Shown here one piece after another: positions 53,398-61,691 of a stretch of DNA of 64,000 nt (the first letter of the stretch is position 1; every line of letters begins with the position of its first letter). The position numbers and the translations under genes were made by a program. Origin of the DNA: MWAR01 sp035388825 (lineage in GTDB: Bacteria; Muiribacteriota; Ozemobacteria; Ozemobacterales; Ozemobacteraceae); the NCBI GenBank assembly GCA_035388825.1, contig DAOOQQ010000013.1:23851-87850 (forward strand), written 5' to 3'. The notes beneath the pieces were generated by a model that saw only the letters and a list, made by a program, of their open reading frames with translations, had not been told where the DNA came from and did no database searches.

Positions 53398-54552
53398 ATG
53401 TTGTACCGCACATTCGGGAAAACCGGCCTGTCCGTATCAAGTCTGGGTTTCGGCTGCATGCGCCTGCCGCTGACCGATCCGAAGCGGCCGGAGACCATCG
53501 ACGAGGCTGCTTCCGCCAGGCTGCTGGACATCGCGATCGAGATGGGCGTCAACTACGTCGACACGGCGTATCCGTATCATGCGGCCGTTCCCTTCACGGC
53601 GGGCCAGAGCGAACTCTTCGTTGGCAAATATCTCAAAGGCGGGAAGCGGGACAAGGTGTACCTGGCCACCAAGCTTCCGAGCTGGTCGATCCAGACCCGC
53701 GAGGACTGCGACAAATACCTGAACGAGCAGCTCACGCGGCTCCAGACCGACCATATCGACTTCTATCTCGTGCACTGCATCATGAAACAGTTCTGGGGCA
53801 ATCTGAAGAACGCCCGGGTCTTCGAGTTCCTCGATGCGGCGCTCAAGGACGGGCGCATCCGGTATGCCGGCTTTTCCTTCCATGACGAGCTGCCGCTCTT
53901 CAATGAGGCCGTCGATGCGTATCCCTGGTCCTTCTGCCAGATCCAGTATAACTTCATGGACGAACAGTATCAGGCCGGCCGCACCGGTCTGGAATACGCC
54001 GCCGGCAAAGGGCTCGGCGTCACCATCATGGAGCCGCTGCGGGGCGGCAGCCTGACTTCCAATGTACCGCCTGCGATCCAGAGCATCTGGAGCAAGGCTG
54101 AAACCCGCCGGTCCCCTGCCGCGTGGGCGCTCCGCCACGTCTGGAATCATCCGGGTGTGAGCGTGGTGCTGAGCGGCATGAACCAGGAATCGCACCTGCG
54201 CGAGAACCTCGAAACCGCCGAAACGGCTCTTCCCGGCTCGCTTTCGGAAAAGGAGCGCGAAATCATCGAGGCTGTCCGGAAGGAATACCGCGCCCGGATC
54301 AAGGTGGACTGCACCGGCTGCAAATACTGCATGCCCTGCCCGGTCGGCGTGAATATTCCCGGCTGCTTCAGCCTGCTGAATAACGCCGCCATGTTCGAGG
54401 ACGTCGGCACGGCCCGGTTCCAGTACGGCATGTATGTCGGCGAGGGAAAGGCCAGCAAGTGCGTCGAATGCGGCGCCTGTGCCGTCAAATGCCCTCAGCG
54501 CATCCCCATCCCTGAAAAGCTGAAGGATGTCGTCGCCACCCTCGAACGGTAA
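53398..54552 (+). CDS. Aldo/keto reductase with C-terminal 4Fe-4S ferredoxin domain
   Basis: 384 residues. The AKR barrel opens FGKTGLSVSSLGFGCMRLP; the tetrad is visible as Asp and Tyr in NYVDTAYPYH (about 49-58), Lys in ATKLP and His in YLVHCI. The C-terminal region (about 300-384) carries Cys sets CTGCKYCMPCPVG and CVECGACAVKCP, fit for two 4Fe-4S clusters, typical of the YakC-like Fe-S AKR family. Electrons may come from the clusters rather than from NADPH alone. GGAGG lies 7 nt before the ATG. It is the last gene of the redox cluster. Confidence 0.93.
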   Translation: MLYRTFGKTGLSVSSLGFGCMRLPLTDPKRPETIDEAASARLLDIAIEMGVNYVDTAYPYHAAVPFTAGQSELFVGKYLKGGKRDKVYLATKLPSWSIQTREDCDKYLNEQLTRLQTDHIDFYLVHCIMKQFWGNLKNARVFEFLDAALKDGRIRYAGFSFHDELPLFNEAVDAYPWSFCQIQYNFMDEQYQAGRTGLEYAAGKGLGVTIMEPLRGGSLTSNVPPAIQSIWSKAETRRSPAAWALRHVWNHPGVSVVLSGMNQESHLRENLETAETALPGSLSEKEREIIEAVRKEYRARIKVDCTGCKYCMPCPVGVNIPGCFSLLNNAAMFEDVGTARFQYGMYVGEGKASKCVECGACAVKCPQRIPIPEKLKDVVATLER

Positions 54553-54591
54553 CCCGGTCATGCACGAGGCGTATGAAATGGGGAGACGCGT

Positions 54592-54620
54592 TTGACTTCT
54601 CTTCCGGTATCGGCTACTTT
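54592..54620 (+). promoter_or_regulatory. Probable promoter of the DUF4143 ATPase gene
   Basis: TTGACT (54592-54597), a 17-nt spacer, and TACTTT (54615-54620). The -10 and downstream bases lie inside the left arm of the palindrome at 54611-54643, so binding there would block transcription. Confidence 0.5.
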
Positions 54621-54643
54621 GCAATGTGATTGCAAAGTAGCCG
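54611..54643 (+). promoter_or_regulatory. Perfect 15-bp palindrome, candidate autoregulatory operator
   Basis: CGGCTACTTTGCAAT (54611-54625) and ATTGCAAAGTAGCCG (54629-54643) are separated by GTG. The site ends 22 nt before the ATPase ATG. Its core TTTGCAAT-3-ATTGCAAA looks like a dimeric winged-helix operator; the downstream ATPase has such a domain and may repress itself. Confidence 0.7.
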
Positions 54644-54665
54644 GTGCTGGACTCGGAGGACATCG

Positions 54666-55889
54666 ATGTATCTGCGGCGGACGCTCGAAACGTATTTTCT
54701 GAAAGCGGCGAAGCAGTTTCCCGTCATGCTCGTGACGGGGGCGCGGCAGGTCGGGAAGACGACGTTTCTCCGGCACATCAGCGAAGGAAAACGGCGCTAC
54801 GTGACGCTCGACGATCCGCTCATCCTGCGGCTGGCGCGAGAAGATCCGGGCCTGTTCATGCAGAGGTTCAGGCCGCCTGTCCTGATCGACGAGATCCAGT
54901 ATGCGCCGGAACTCCTCCCGTTCATCAAGATGGAGGTCGATGAAAACCGCCGGCCGGGCGCTTTCTGGCTGACCGGTTCCCAGCAGTTCCATCTCATGAA
55001 GGGCGTTTCCGAGTCGCTTGCCGGCCGTGCGGGCATCGTCCGGCTTCTCGGGCTTTCCCGCCGCGAGACGGAAGGGCGTGGCACCGATGTCAGGCCCTTT
55101 CTCCCCATCCCCGGGGAACTCGGCCGACGCGCACGAACGGCCGCTCCCCTTCCGCTCCGCCGCCTGTATGAAGTGATTCACCGAGGCTCGTTCCCGGGCC
55201 TCGTTTCATCGAAAAAAGCCGACTGGAGCCTGTTTTACAGCTCGTTCGTCCAGACATACCTCCAACGGGACCTGAGGGATCTCGCGCGGGTCGGCGACGA
55301 GACGGCGTTCATACGCTTTCTTCGTGCCGCGGCGGCCCGTTCCGGGATGCTCCTCAATCTGTCGGATCTGGCCAGGGATGCTGATATCGCGCCGAATACC
55401 GCCAAGAGCTGGCTCTCGATCCTCGAGACATCAGGCATCATCCATCTGCTCGAACCCTGGCACACCAACGTCACGAAGCGCCTCGTCAAAACTCCGAAAC
55501 TCTATTTCCTTGATACCGGGCTCTGCTCGTGGCTCACGGGCTGGACAAGCCCGGAAACACTCGAGGCCGGCGCTGCGGCCGGCCCGATGCTCGAGACCTG
55601 GATCGTCGGCGAGTTGCTGAAAAACCGCCTCCACCAGGGCTTGAACGCACCCTTCTTTTTTTATCGCGACAGGGACGGGAAAGAAATCGATCTTCTCATC
55701 CACGAGGACGAGATTCTATATCCATTGGAATTCAAGAAAACGGCTTCCCCGGACAAGAACGATATCCGCCACTTTTCCATTCTCGAAAAGCTGAAAGCCC
55801 CGATCGGTCCCGGCGGCGTCATCTGCCTGATCGACCAACACCTGCCACTCACCCAAGCCATCTCAGCCATTCCGATTTCACTTCTCTGA
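54666..55889 (+). CDS. DUF4143 (AAA_14) ATPase
   Basis: 407 residues of the mobile, HGT-prone ATPase family. N-terminal AAA domain: Walker A GARQVGKTT (near residue 23), Walker B VLIDEIQYAP, then LTGSQQFHLM. The middle has a winged-helix segment (LARDADIAPNTAKSWLSILE). The C-terminal DUF4143 domain resembles a PD-(D/E)xK nuclease (YRDRDGKEIDLLIHEDEI, LEFKKT). Members occur widely, often alone, and their function is unknown; toxin-like or defence roles are suggested. The ATG at 54666 follows GGAGGA. It is monocistronic and has its own palindromic promoter region. Confidence 0.9.
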   Translation: MYLRRTLETYFLKAAKQFPVMLVTGARQVGKTTFLRHISEGKRRYVTLDDPLILRLAREDPGLFMQRFRPPVLIDEIQYAPELLPFIKMEVDENRRPGAFWLTGSQQFHLMKGVSESLAGRAGIVRLLGLSRRETEGRGTDVRPFLPIPGELGRRARTAAPLPLRRLYEVIHRGSFPGLVSSKKADWSLFYSSFVQTYLQRDLRDLARVGDETAFIRFLRAAAARSGMLLNLSDLARDADIAPNTAKSWLSILETSGIIHLLEPWHTNVTKRLVKTPKLYFLDTGLCSWLTGWTSPETLEAGAAAGPMLETWIVGELLKNRLHQGLNAPFFFYRDRDGKEIDLLIHEDEILYPLEFKKTASPDKNDIRHFSILEKLKAPIGPGGVICLIDQHLPLTQAISAIPISLL

Positions 55890-56020
55890 CACGAGAACCC
55901 GTAACACGTTCGATACCTTCGAAGACCGGCTGAAAAGCAGCTCGACGTTAGTTGCCAAAAAGCGATATGATCGAGCCGTTTTCAACAGATAACGATGGAA
56001 TGCGAGAGGAGCTTCAACGA

Positions 56021-57271
56021 ATGTGGAAACGAATCCCAGCCATCCTGGTGCTTTGCGTCGGCATCGGAATGAGTTGCCTTCCGGCTTTTTCCCTCGATCT
56101 GCGCGCCTCCTATCCCAATGCCGGGGCGTGCCCGGCCGAGTTTCAGGCGCATGTGATCGATCTCGGCGCGAAGCAGATAACGCAGATTTTCAAGCACCCG
56201 GCCGGGATGACGGCGGTTTCCTTCATCACCGACAACAATGGCTTCCAGGGATGTACCGTTGACGGGCCTTCGATCATTCCCGGAAATTACTGCTTCCTGG
56301 CGGGTACGATCTCGGAGATGCCGGATGAAAAGGAAGCCCACGACTATTACCTGGAAAGCCTGAAGGGCATGACCGCGAAGTATTCCGGCGGGAATCTCGT
56401 GTCCTTCGCCTGTGGTGACGAGGGAATGAAGGGAACCGCCACCTCTGGAAGCACGAAGGATGCCCAGTTCCTCTGCCGAAAAGGCCGGCGGGTGTTTCAG
56501 TATTCTTCCAACGGGGCCAGGGTGATTTCCGATGAGACCTTCCGTAAGGCGGTGATGGGGGAAGCAGCCGCCCCTTCCGGCAATGCGGCGCTGATCGCGT
56601 TTCTCCGGAAGGTCAAAGGCGGGATGCTGTCCCCCCTCAACGACGTTTCCGATGCCGCCCTCGATCGGGCGATTCAAGCTCACCCCGGGCCGGCGTTTCG
56701 GATCGGCCGGCTGGCAGAGGCCGTCCGCCGGTACGACGAACTCTGCGCCACCCCGCTTCCGCCACGCAAGGAAACCGGCTGGGTCGACTGGGAAAAGCTG
56801 ATGGCCTACCTCGACGACAAGCTCAACCCGCTGGCCGGTGATACGAACGACAAGGCGACGGATGCCGCGCTGGATCTGGTGGGCAAACTCGTTCCCCAGG
56901 CCGCAGCGTTCGTCAGTCACCGGACGTTCTTCAAGGAAGCCCACGACGCGCTGAAGCTCACCCGGGATGCTCTTCTCATGCCGGCGATCGAGGAAAAGGC
57001 CTACGAAGCCTACCGGAACGAGCGCGATCAGGGGCAGGGCGAACTCAACGCCTACGACTTCGCCATCGTCAAGAATTCCTACTCGGTTCGCGTCGATCCG
57101 TCACGGATTCCCGCGCTGAAGAAAAATCTCGAAGCCCGTTACCAGTATGAAAAACTCGCTGCAAAGCAGCGGGAGATGGTGCAGAACCGCAAGGAAAACC
57201 TGAACAGGCTCCTCCCGGAATATCAGCAGGACATCGACCTCATCGTCTACGACGCCGCCGAAAACAAGTGA
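56021..57271 (+). CDS. Exported protein of unknown function
   Basis: 416 residues with a signal peptide (hydrophobic core ILVLCVGIGMSCLPAFS). The mature part starts LDLRASYPN and contains many charged helices, the last 90 residues reading like a coiled coil (YQYEKLAAKQREMVQNRKEN). A few Cys (GACPAEF, GCTVDG, FACGDE, FLCRKG) suggest disulfides outside the cytoplasm. AGAGGAG at 56005-56011 gives the ATG at 56021. No family recognised, and no neighbour hints at a role. Confidence 0.6.
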   Translation: MWKRIPAILVLCVGIGMSCLPAFSLDLRASYPNAGACPAEFQAHVIDLGAKQITQIFKHPAGMTAVSFITDNNGFQGCTVDGPSIIPGNYCFLAGTISEMPDEKEAHDYYLESLKGMTAKYSGGNLVSFACGDEGMKGTATSGSTKDAQFLCRKGRRVFQYSSNGARVISDETFRKAVMGEAAAPSGNAALIAFLRKVKGGMLSPLNDVSDAALDRAIQAHPGPAFRIGRLAEAVRRYDELCATPLPPRKETGWVDWEKLMAYLDDKLNPLAGDTNDKATDAALDLVGKLVPQAAAFVSHRTFFKEAHDALKLTRDALLMPAIEEKAYEAYRNERDQGQGELNAYDFAIVKNSYSVRVDPSRIPALKKNLEARYQYEKLAAKQREMVQNRKENLNRLLPEYQQDIDLIVYDAAENK

Positions 57272-57296
57272 TCTTCCGAAACCACCGATCGCAGGC

Positions 57297-57509
57297 TCAT
57301 GAGGCCCATTTCATGGTTAATTTCTTTTTGTTGGACGCGCAGTCCCTCAGATATAAATTGATGAGTTGCTGGTAGGGCAAGCCAATTTCTTCAGCCAGGT
57401 TTTTGAAGTATTCGATGACATCGGTTCCAAGGCGAATCGTTACCGTGCGTTTCAACTCCTTGGAGTAAGGGTTCTGCTTTGAATTCGAAAAGTCATATTC
57501 TTTTCTCAT
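57297..57509 (-). CDS. brnA: BrnA antitoxin (ribbon-helix-helix type)
   Basis: 70 residues. ELKRTVTIRLGTDVIEYFK matches the RHH antitoxin strand-helix start, followed by the helix AEEIGLPYQQLINLYLRDCA, the second helix of CopG/BrnA dimers. Antitoxin and repressor of the brnTA promoter. ATG at 57509 chosen, with GGAG 6 nt upstream; an in-frame ATG at 57536 is less likely. Overlaps brnT by 17 nt. AT-rich codons unlike the neighbours point to transfer. Confidence 0.9.
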   Translation of the reverse strand: MRKEYDFSNSKQNPYSKELKRTVTIRLGTDVIEYFKNLAEEIGLPYQQLINLYLRDCASNKKKLTMKWAS

Positions 57510-57789
57510 AAAAACTCCAATACTGATTGGCTTCACTTTTTGTCGCCTTGCGCGCCGAAATAAGGCGTATTACTTTTTCATTTTCTCGGTAACAATGGCA
57601 GACCATCAGGAGTTTCTTTTCAATTGAAAAACCGAGAATGACGAATCTGGATTCGAGCTCCGAGTGGTCAGGGTCATCGATGATACGAGCATAATCATCG
57701 TTGAACACGGTGCTGGCTTCGTCGAAGGTCACTCCATGCTTTTTCCGGTTCGCTTCTGATTTGTTTTCATCCCACTCGAAAGTGAACAT
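57493..57789 (-). CDS. brnT: BrnT ribonuclease toxin
   Basis: 98 residues. FEWDENKSEANRKKHGVTF at the N-terminus is the BrnT signature, and the later segments (FVILGFSIEKKLLMVCHC, ENEKVIRLISARKATKSE) complete the RelE-like fold, with Arg-Ala-rich RNA contacts at the end. BrnT cuts mRNA and is neutralised by BrnA. The gene comes first, as in known brnTA operons. Base composition is much lower in GC than in flanking genes. The ATG is preceded by no ribosome site. Confidence 0.92.
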   Translation of the reverse strand: MFTFEWDENKSEANRKKHGVTFDEASTVFNDDYARIIDDPDHSELESRFVILGFSIEKKLLMVCHCYRENEKVIRLISARKATKSEANQYWSFYEKRI

Positions 57790-57797
57790 ATATTTAT

Positions 57798-57826
57798 AAT
57801 GTATTTACAGACTCCAGGAAAGTCAA
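57798..57826 (-). promoter_or_regulatory. Probable brnTA promoter, giving a near-leaderless mRNA
   Basis: On the minus strand TTGACT (57826-57821) and TACATT (57803-57798) are separated by 17 nt. The -10 ends only 8 nt before the brnT ATG, so the transcript would start at or within a few bases of it. Confidence 0.55.
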
Positions 57827-57880
57827 ATCCACCAGAAATCCCTTCCAGCCTGTAAAGAACGAGATCCTGGGGCACGAGAA

Positions 57881-58483
57881 TCAGGGATTCTGGAGGGTGA
57901 TGCCCTGGGGGACGGGGGTCGCGACGATCCAGGTGCGGAGGCGGCGGGTGTTGTTGGGGACGTCGCGCTGGAGGGTGCCGTTCGTCGAGACCTCGTAACC
58001 GGCCGGGGTTTCGAGGTTGAGGATCACCTGGTGCGCATCCGATGCGTTCTGGCGCGGGTACCAGAACACGCCGGCCCCGAGATCGAGCACGTTCGTCGAG
58101 ATCGTGCCGCCCCCGGGGGTGAAGCCGTCGTGGCGCGCCCGATACCGGATCTCGATTTCGCGCGAACCCGCCTTGATATTATATAGCCAAATATATGGCG
58201 GCCGGTAGTTCCAGCAGATGTCGCTCTGGTTGCGGCCGATCACCTCGAGCCGGTGGATGTTCCCCTGGCACCGCAGCATGACGGGGTCGGAGCCGTTGCT
58301 GGTGAGATACAGAACGGCGACCACGTCGGCAAGATAGCGGTCGGGATCGAAGTCGGCGTACACGTCGGCGAGTTCCAGGTCGAATGTCGGCTCGCTGGCG
58401 AGCTGGGCCTGGACGGGGTTCGGCCATGCGAGACAGAGAGCAGCCAGAAACAGGACACGGGCGGCGATGCTCCGGATGATCAT
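57881..58483 (-). CDS. Small exported beta-rich protein, possible M1-peptidase N-domain relative
   Basis: 200 residues with a signal peptide (about 1-26, cleavage after VQAQ). The mature region has beta segments (IEIRYRARHDGFTPG, FWYPRQNASDAHQVIL, TPAGYEVSTNGTL) reminiscent of the N-terminal saddle domain of M1 aminopeptidases and of ABC2/M1-like transporters. The zinc catalytic part is absent, so it cannot be a peptidase as it stands. It overlaps the EamA transporter gene by ATGA (58480-58483) and is the downstream partner in that unit. Assignment is tentative. Confidence 0.55.
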   Translation of the reverse strand: MIIRSIAARVLFLAALCLAWPNPVQAQLASEPTFDLELADVYADFDPDRYLADVVAVLYLTSNGSDPVMLRCQGNIHRLEVIGRNQSDICWNYRPPYIWLYNIKAGSREIEIRYRARHDGFTPGGGTISTNVLDLGAGVFWYPRQNASDAHQVILNLETPAGYEVSTNGTLQRDVPNNTRRLRTWIVATPVPQGITLQNP

Positions 58484-59421
58484 CTCTGGGATACCTCCGA
58501 TGACGATTCCCGGGAAAACGGCGGCGCGTGGCGCGGGCCTTCCGTCGGGGCTTTGCGGCGGTCGAACAGGATGCCGGCCATGATCAGAACCGTGCCGGCC
58601 AGGGCGCCCGGGGTGGCCCGTTCCCCCAGCACCAGCCAGGCGAGCAGGATCGCGACGGGCGGCTTGGCGAAGAACAGCAGGCTGGTCCGGCCGGCGGGCA
58701 GGTCGTTGAGGATCTTGAAAAACGTGTAGTAGCCGAGGCCCGAGACGATGAAGCCGAGCACCAGCAGCCGCGGCCAGAGGTCCGGGTCGGGCCAGATCCG
58801 CACCCCCGCGGCCAGCAGCAGCGGCAGGAAGACCGCAGAGGCCAGGAAAAACGTCGCGACGGTGACGATCAGGCTGCCGAGCCGCCGGACGAATCGCTTC
58901 GAAAGCACGGTATAGATGGCGAACGAGGCCATTCCGGTAAGGCCGGCCGCGATGCCGAACGCCGTGTCCTCGCCCGGGGTGGGCTTCGCCGCGATCAGCA
59001 TCACCCCGCAGAAGCCGAGCACCAGGGTCAGGCCGCGCCGCAGCGTGAGCAGCTCGCCGAGCAGCAGCCAGCCGAAAAGATTGACGGCGATCGGGTTGGC
59101 GGCGATGATGATCGCCGCCGTCGAGGCTTTCGCATATTTCACCGACAGCGCATGCGCGCCCATGCCGATGACGACGTTCAGGATCCCGAGCCCGGCCAGC
59201 CAGGCAACGACGCGCGGCGAGAACGCCCGTGTCTGCTTCCGGAGCCGGCCCAGCGTTGCCGGCAGCAGGAACAGGCCACCCAGCAGGAACCGCCAGAACG
59301 TCATCACGAACGGGTCGATCCGGTGCCGGATCGGGTTCGCCACGACTTCCAGCGCCGAGAATGCCAGCACCGTCGTCACGACCAGCGCCGGCAGCCGGAT
59401 TTTTTCCCAGACCTCTTTCAT
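58480..59421 (-). CDS. EamA/DMT-superfamily transporter
   Basis: 313 residues, ten predicted membrane helices in two EamA repeats (first about 10-135, second about 150-290). Family marks are FMTFWRF-type LGGLFLLPATL, AIIIAANPIAVNLFGWLLLGE and PPVAILLAWLVLGERAT. It probably exports or imports a small metabolite; the substrate is unknown. GGAGG lies 4 nt before the ATG at 59421. The frame stays open far upstream but over sequence with no coding character. Confidence 0.9.
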   Translation of the reverse strand: MKEVWEKIRLPALVVTTVLAFSALEVVANPIRHRIDPFVMTFWRFLLGGLFLLPATLGRLRKQTRAFSPRVVAWLAGLGILNVVIGMGAHALSVKYAKASTAAIIIAANPIAVNLFGWLLLGELLTLRRGLTLVLGFCGVMLIAAKPTPGEDTAFGIAAGLTGMASFAIYTVLSKRFVRRLGSLIVTVATFFLASAVFLPLLLAAGVRIWPDPDLWPRLLVLGFIVSGLGYYTFFKILNDLPAGRTSLLFFAKPPVAILLAWLVLGERATPGALAGTVLIMAGILFDRRKAPTEGPRHAPPFSRESSSEVSQR

Positions 59422-59751
59422 CTGCCTCCTGTATCGGCAGCAGGAAGGAAAATAACGACCCGTCAGGTGGCACTCTGGACGAAGAACACGCAGAGCGCAG
59501 CTGGCGACGCGCCTTGCTTTGTTGCGGAATCCTGTCCAATTTCGTCTCTCTCGACCAGCCGTCGCGATGACGGATTGCCCTTCTTGACCACGCAGGGACA
59601 GGGGCAGGCTGGTTCGTGCTGCCATCGAAACCTTTTGCTCCCGGGAGCGGTAAAGGTAGAATGGTATCGGTGTACCTTCGGGCGGGAAAAACCGGAATCG
59701 GATGAGTGTTGCTGGCTTCCGGCCAAGCCGCGTCCGGCGAGGAGAGAGAGT
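59422..59751. other. Divergent intergenic region between EamA and GH30 genes
   Basis: 330 nt without a supported gene. It holds the likely GH30 promoter (59635-59662) and, for the transporter, an unrecognised promoter near 59430-59480. No repeats or terminators seen. Confidence 0.45.
59635..59662 (+). promoter_or_regulatory. Possible promoter of the GH30 gene
   Basis: TTGCTC (59635-59640), a 16-nt spacer and TAGAAT (59657-59662), five of six matches at -10. The predicted transcript starts about 80 nt before the ATG. Confidence 0.4.
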
Positions 59752-61662
59752 ATGAGTGAGATGAGCATGACCGGCCGATTCCCTATCGGCAGATATCTCG
59801 TGGTCGCAGGGCTTCTGCTGGTGGCAGGCGTTTCCCCAACCTTCAGCCAGCCCGTTTCGCCGTTCGGCGGGAACGCGCAGGTCACGGTGCAGACCGACAC
59901 GACGCCGGATGCGGCGCAGGCGACCCCGGCCTCGCTCGACGAGGTCATAGCTGCCAAGAACGCCATTCCCAACTTCCCCTGGAACTGGAAGAAACGGGAC
60001 CAGGTTCTCCTGGACGGCGCTGCGAGGCTTTCTTCGCCGGCTGACATCGTTGCCCTGACCAGGGAGTCGGGGTTCAAGAATGTCCGCGAACAGATCATCC
60101 TGGCTGGTGTCCACACCCCGAAGGATTTCGCCGGGATCAAAATCTTGTGTGAGGGTGCAAAGAAGCAGGAGACGAAGGACCAGGTCCTTCTCACGAACGC
60201 GAACAAGCTGGGCTGGGAAGAGATGCTGACCGCCGCAGGTCTGGCCAGTCCCAGCGTAAAAGACCGGATCATCCGCATGGCCATGTCGAAGCTCTACGCT
60301 CTCGCGGGGATGCCGGGCGACAAAGCCGGCGTGACCCTCTGGCTGACCGATCCTGCACGCCCCTGCTACCTCCAGAGGCAGTCGCAACGGGTTCCGTTCG
60401 GTGGACTGGCTGTGAATGGCCCCTCCATCGATGTCGACGAGTCCAGCACCTTTCAGGCCATGGATGGCTTTGGCTTTGCCTTGACCGGCGGCAGCGCGAA
60501 GCTGCTCAACACGCTGCCGGCGAAAGATCGCACCGAACTTCTGAAGCGGTTCTACCTGCCCGATGCGGGAATTGGCGCGAGCTTTCTCCGGGTGAGCATC
60601 GGGGCCTCGGATCTGAGCCCCAGGAGTTTTTCCTACGACGATCTGCAGGCCGGCCGCACCGACACGGAGCTGGGCGGCTTCGATATCTCGGCCGGCGACG
60701 CCGACCTCATCCCGGTCCTGAAGGAGATTCTCGCTCTCAACCCGTCGATCAGGATCATCGCCACCCCCTGGTCGGCACCGCCGTGGATGAAGACCAGGCA
60801 CAGCTTCATCGGCAACCGCCTGAAAACCGAGTATTACGGCTGCTATGCGAAATATTTCGTAAAGTATATCCAGACCATGCGGGACAACGGCATCACGATC
60901 ACGGCGGTCACGCCGCAGAATGAGCCGCAGAACGACACGAACGAGCCGAGCATGCTGATGGACGCGGGCGAACAGACGGTTTTCATCCGGGACCATCTCG
61001 GCCCGGCCCTGAGGGATGCCGGTCTGGGCGAGATCGAGTTGTTCTGCTGGGACCACAACTGCGACAGGAAAGAGTATCCGCTGGCCGTTCTCTCCGATGC
61101 GGGCGCCCGGGAATACATCGCCGGCGTGGCCTGGCACCTCTACGCCGGGGATATTTCAGCCCTCGCCGAGGTTCACCAGGCGTTTCCGGACAAGAAAATG
61201 TATCTCACCGAACAGTGGACGGGCAAAAAAGGCTCCTTCGCGGGGGATCTCCGCTGGCACCTCAAAACCGTCCTGATCGGTTCTGCCAGGAACTGGGGGC
61301 AGGCGGTTCTCGAGTGGAACCTCGCCTCCGATCCCTCCTGCGACCCCCACACGCCCCGCGGCTGCCCGGACTGCAAGGGCGCGGTCACGATCGCCAACGG
61401 GGCGGCGAAACAGCCGTTCAATGTCTCCTACTATGTCATCGGCCATGCGGCGAAGTTCGCACGGCCGGGCTCGGTCCGGATCGCCACTTCGCAGGTCGAC
61501 CGGCTGCCCAATGTCGCGTTCGCGACGGACGACGGGAAGATCGTGCTGATCGTGGTGAATGATACCGACGCCCCGCAGGTGTTCAACATCCGGTGGCGGG
61601 GAAAAACGGCTGCTGCGTATCTGAACGCGGGATCGGCCGGCACCTACACCTGGGGAAGATGA
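59752..61662 (+). CDS. Exported GH30-family glycosidase (glucosylceramidase-like) with N-terminal helical domain
   Basis: 636 residues. Signal peptide about 1-38 (cleavage near FSQ). Residues about 60-200 form a Lys/Arg/Asp-rich helical region with two related units (RDQVLLDGAARLS and KDQVLLTNANKLG). The GH30 barrel starts near 225 (FQAMDGFGFALTGG), with TPWSAPPWMKT, the acid/base Glu in TPQNEPQND (near 405) and the nucleophile Glu in YLTEQWTG (near 488). A C-terminal beta domain ends the protein. GGAGAGAG precedes the ATG at 59752. It would hydrolyse beta-glucosides or other glycans outside the cell. Confidence 0.9.
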   Translation: MSEMSMTGRFPIGRYLVVAGLLLVAGVSPTFSQPVSPFGGNAQVTVQTDTTPDAAQATPASLDEVIAAKNAIPNFPWNWKKRDQVLLDGAARLSSPADIVALTRESGFKNVREQIILAGVHTPKDFAGIKILCEGAKKQETKDQVLLTNANKLGWEEMLTAAGLASPSVKDRIIRMAMSKLYALAGMPGDKAGVTLWLTDPARPCYLQRQSQRVPFGGLAVNGPSIDVDESSTFQAMDGFGFALTGGSAKLLNTLPAKDRTELLKRFYLPDAGIGASFLRVSIGASDLSPRSFSYDDLQAGRTDTELGGFDISAGDADLIPVLKEILALNPSIRIIATPWSAPPWMKTRHSFIGNRLKTEYYGCYAKYFVKYIQTMRDNGITITAVTPQNEPQNDTNEPSMLMDAGEQTVFIRDHLGPALRDAGLGEIELFCWDHNCDRKEYPLAVLSDAGAREYIAGVAWHLYAGDISALAEVHQAFPDKKMYLTEQWTGKKGSFAGDLRWHLKTVLIGSARNWGQAVLEWNLASDPSCDPHTPRGCPDCKGAVTIANGAAKQPFNVSYYVIGHAAKFARPGSVRIATSQVDRLPNVAFATDDGKIVLIVVNDTDAPQVFNIRWRGKTAAAYLNAGSAGTYTWGR

Positions 61663-61691
61663 GGTGCGGCTCCAGGGCGGAGACGGGTGAG

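Noticed and set aside
58528..59751. Long N-terminal extension of the GH30 frame through the EamA gene
   Set aside because: Antisense to the EamA transporter and low-complexity (Arg/Gln/Gly); the GH30 start at 59752 has a ribosome site and signal peptide.
59422..61137. Long minus-strand extension upstream of the EamA start
   Set aside because: It lies antisense to the GH30 gene; the transporter starts at 59421 after GGAGG.
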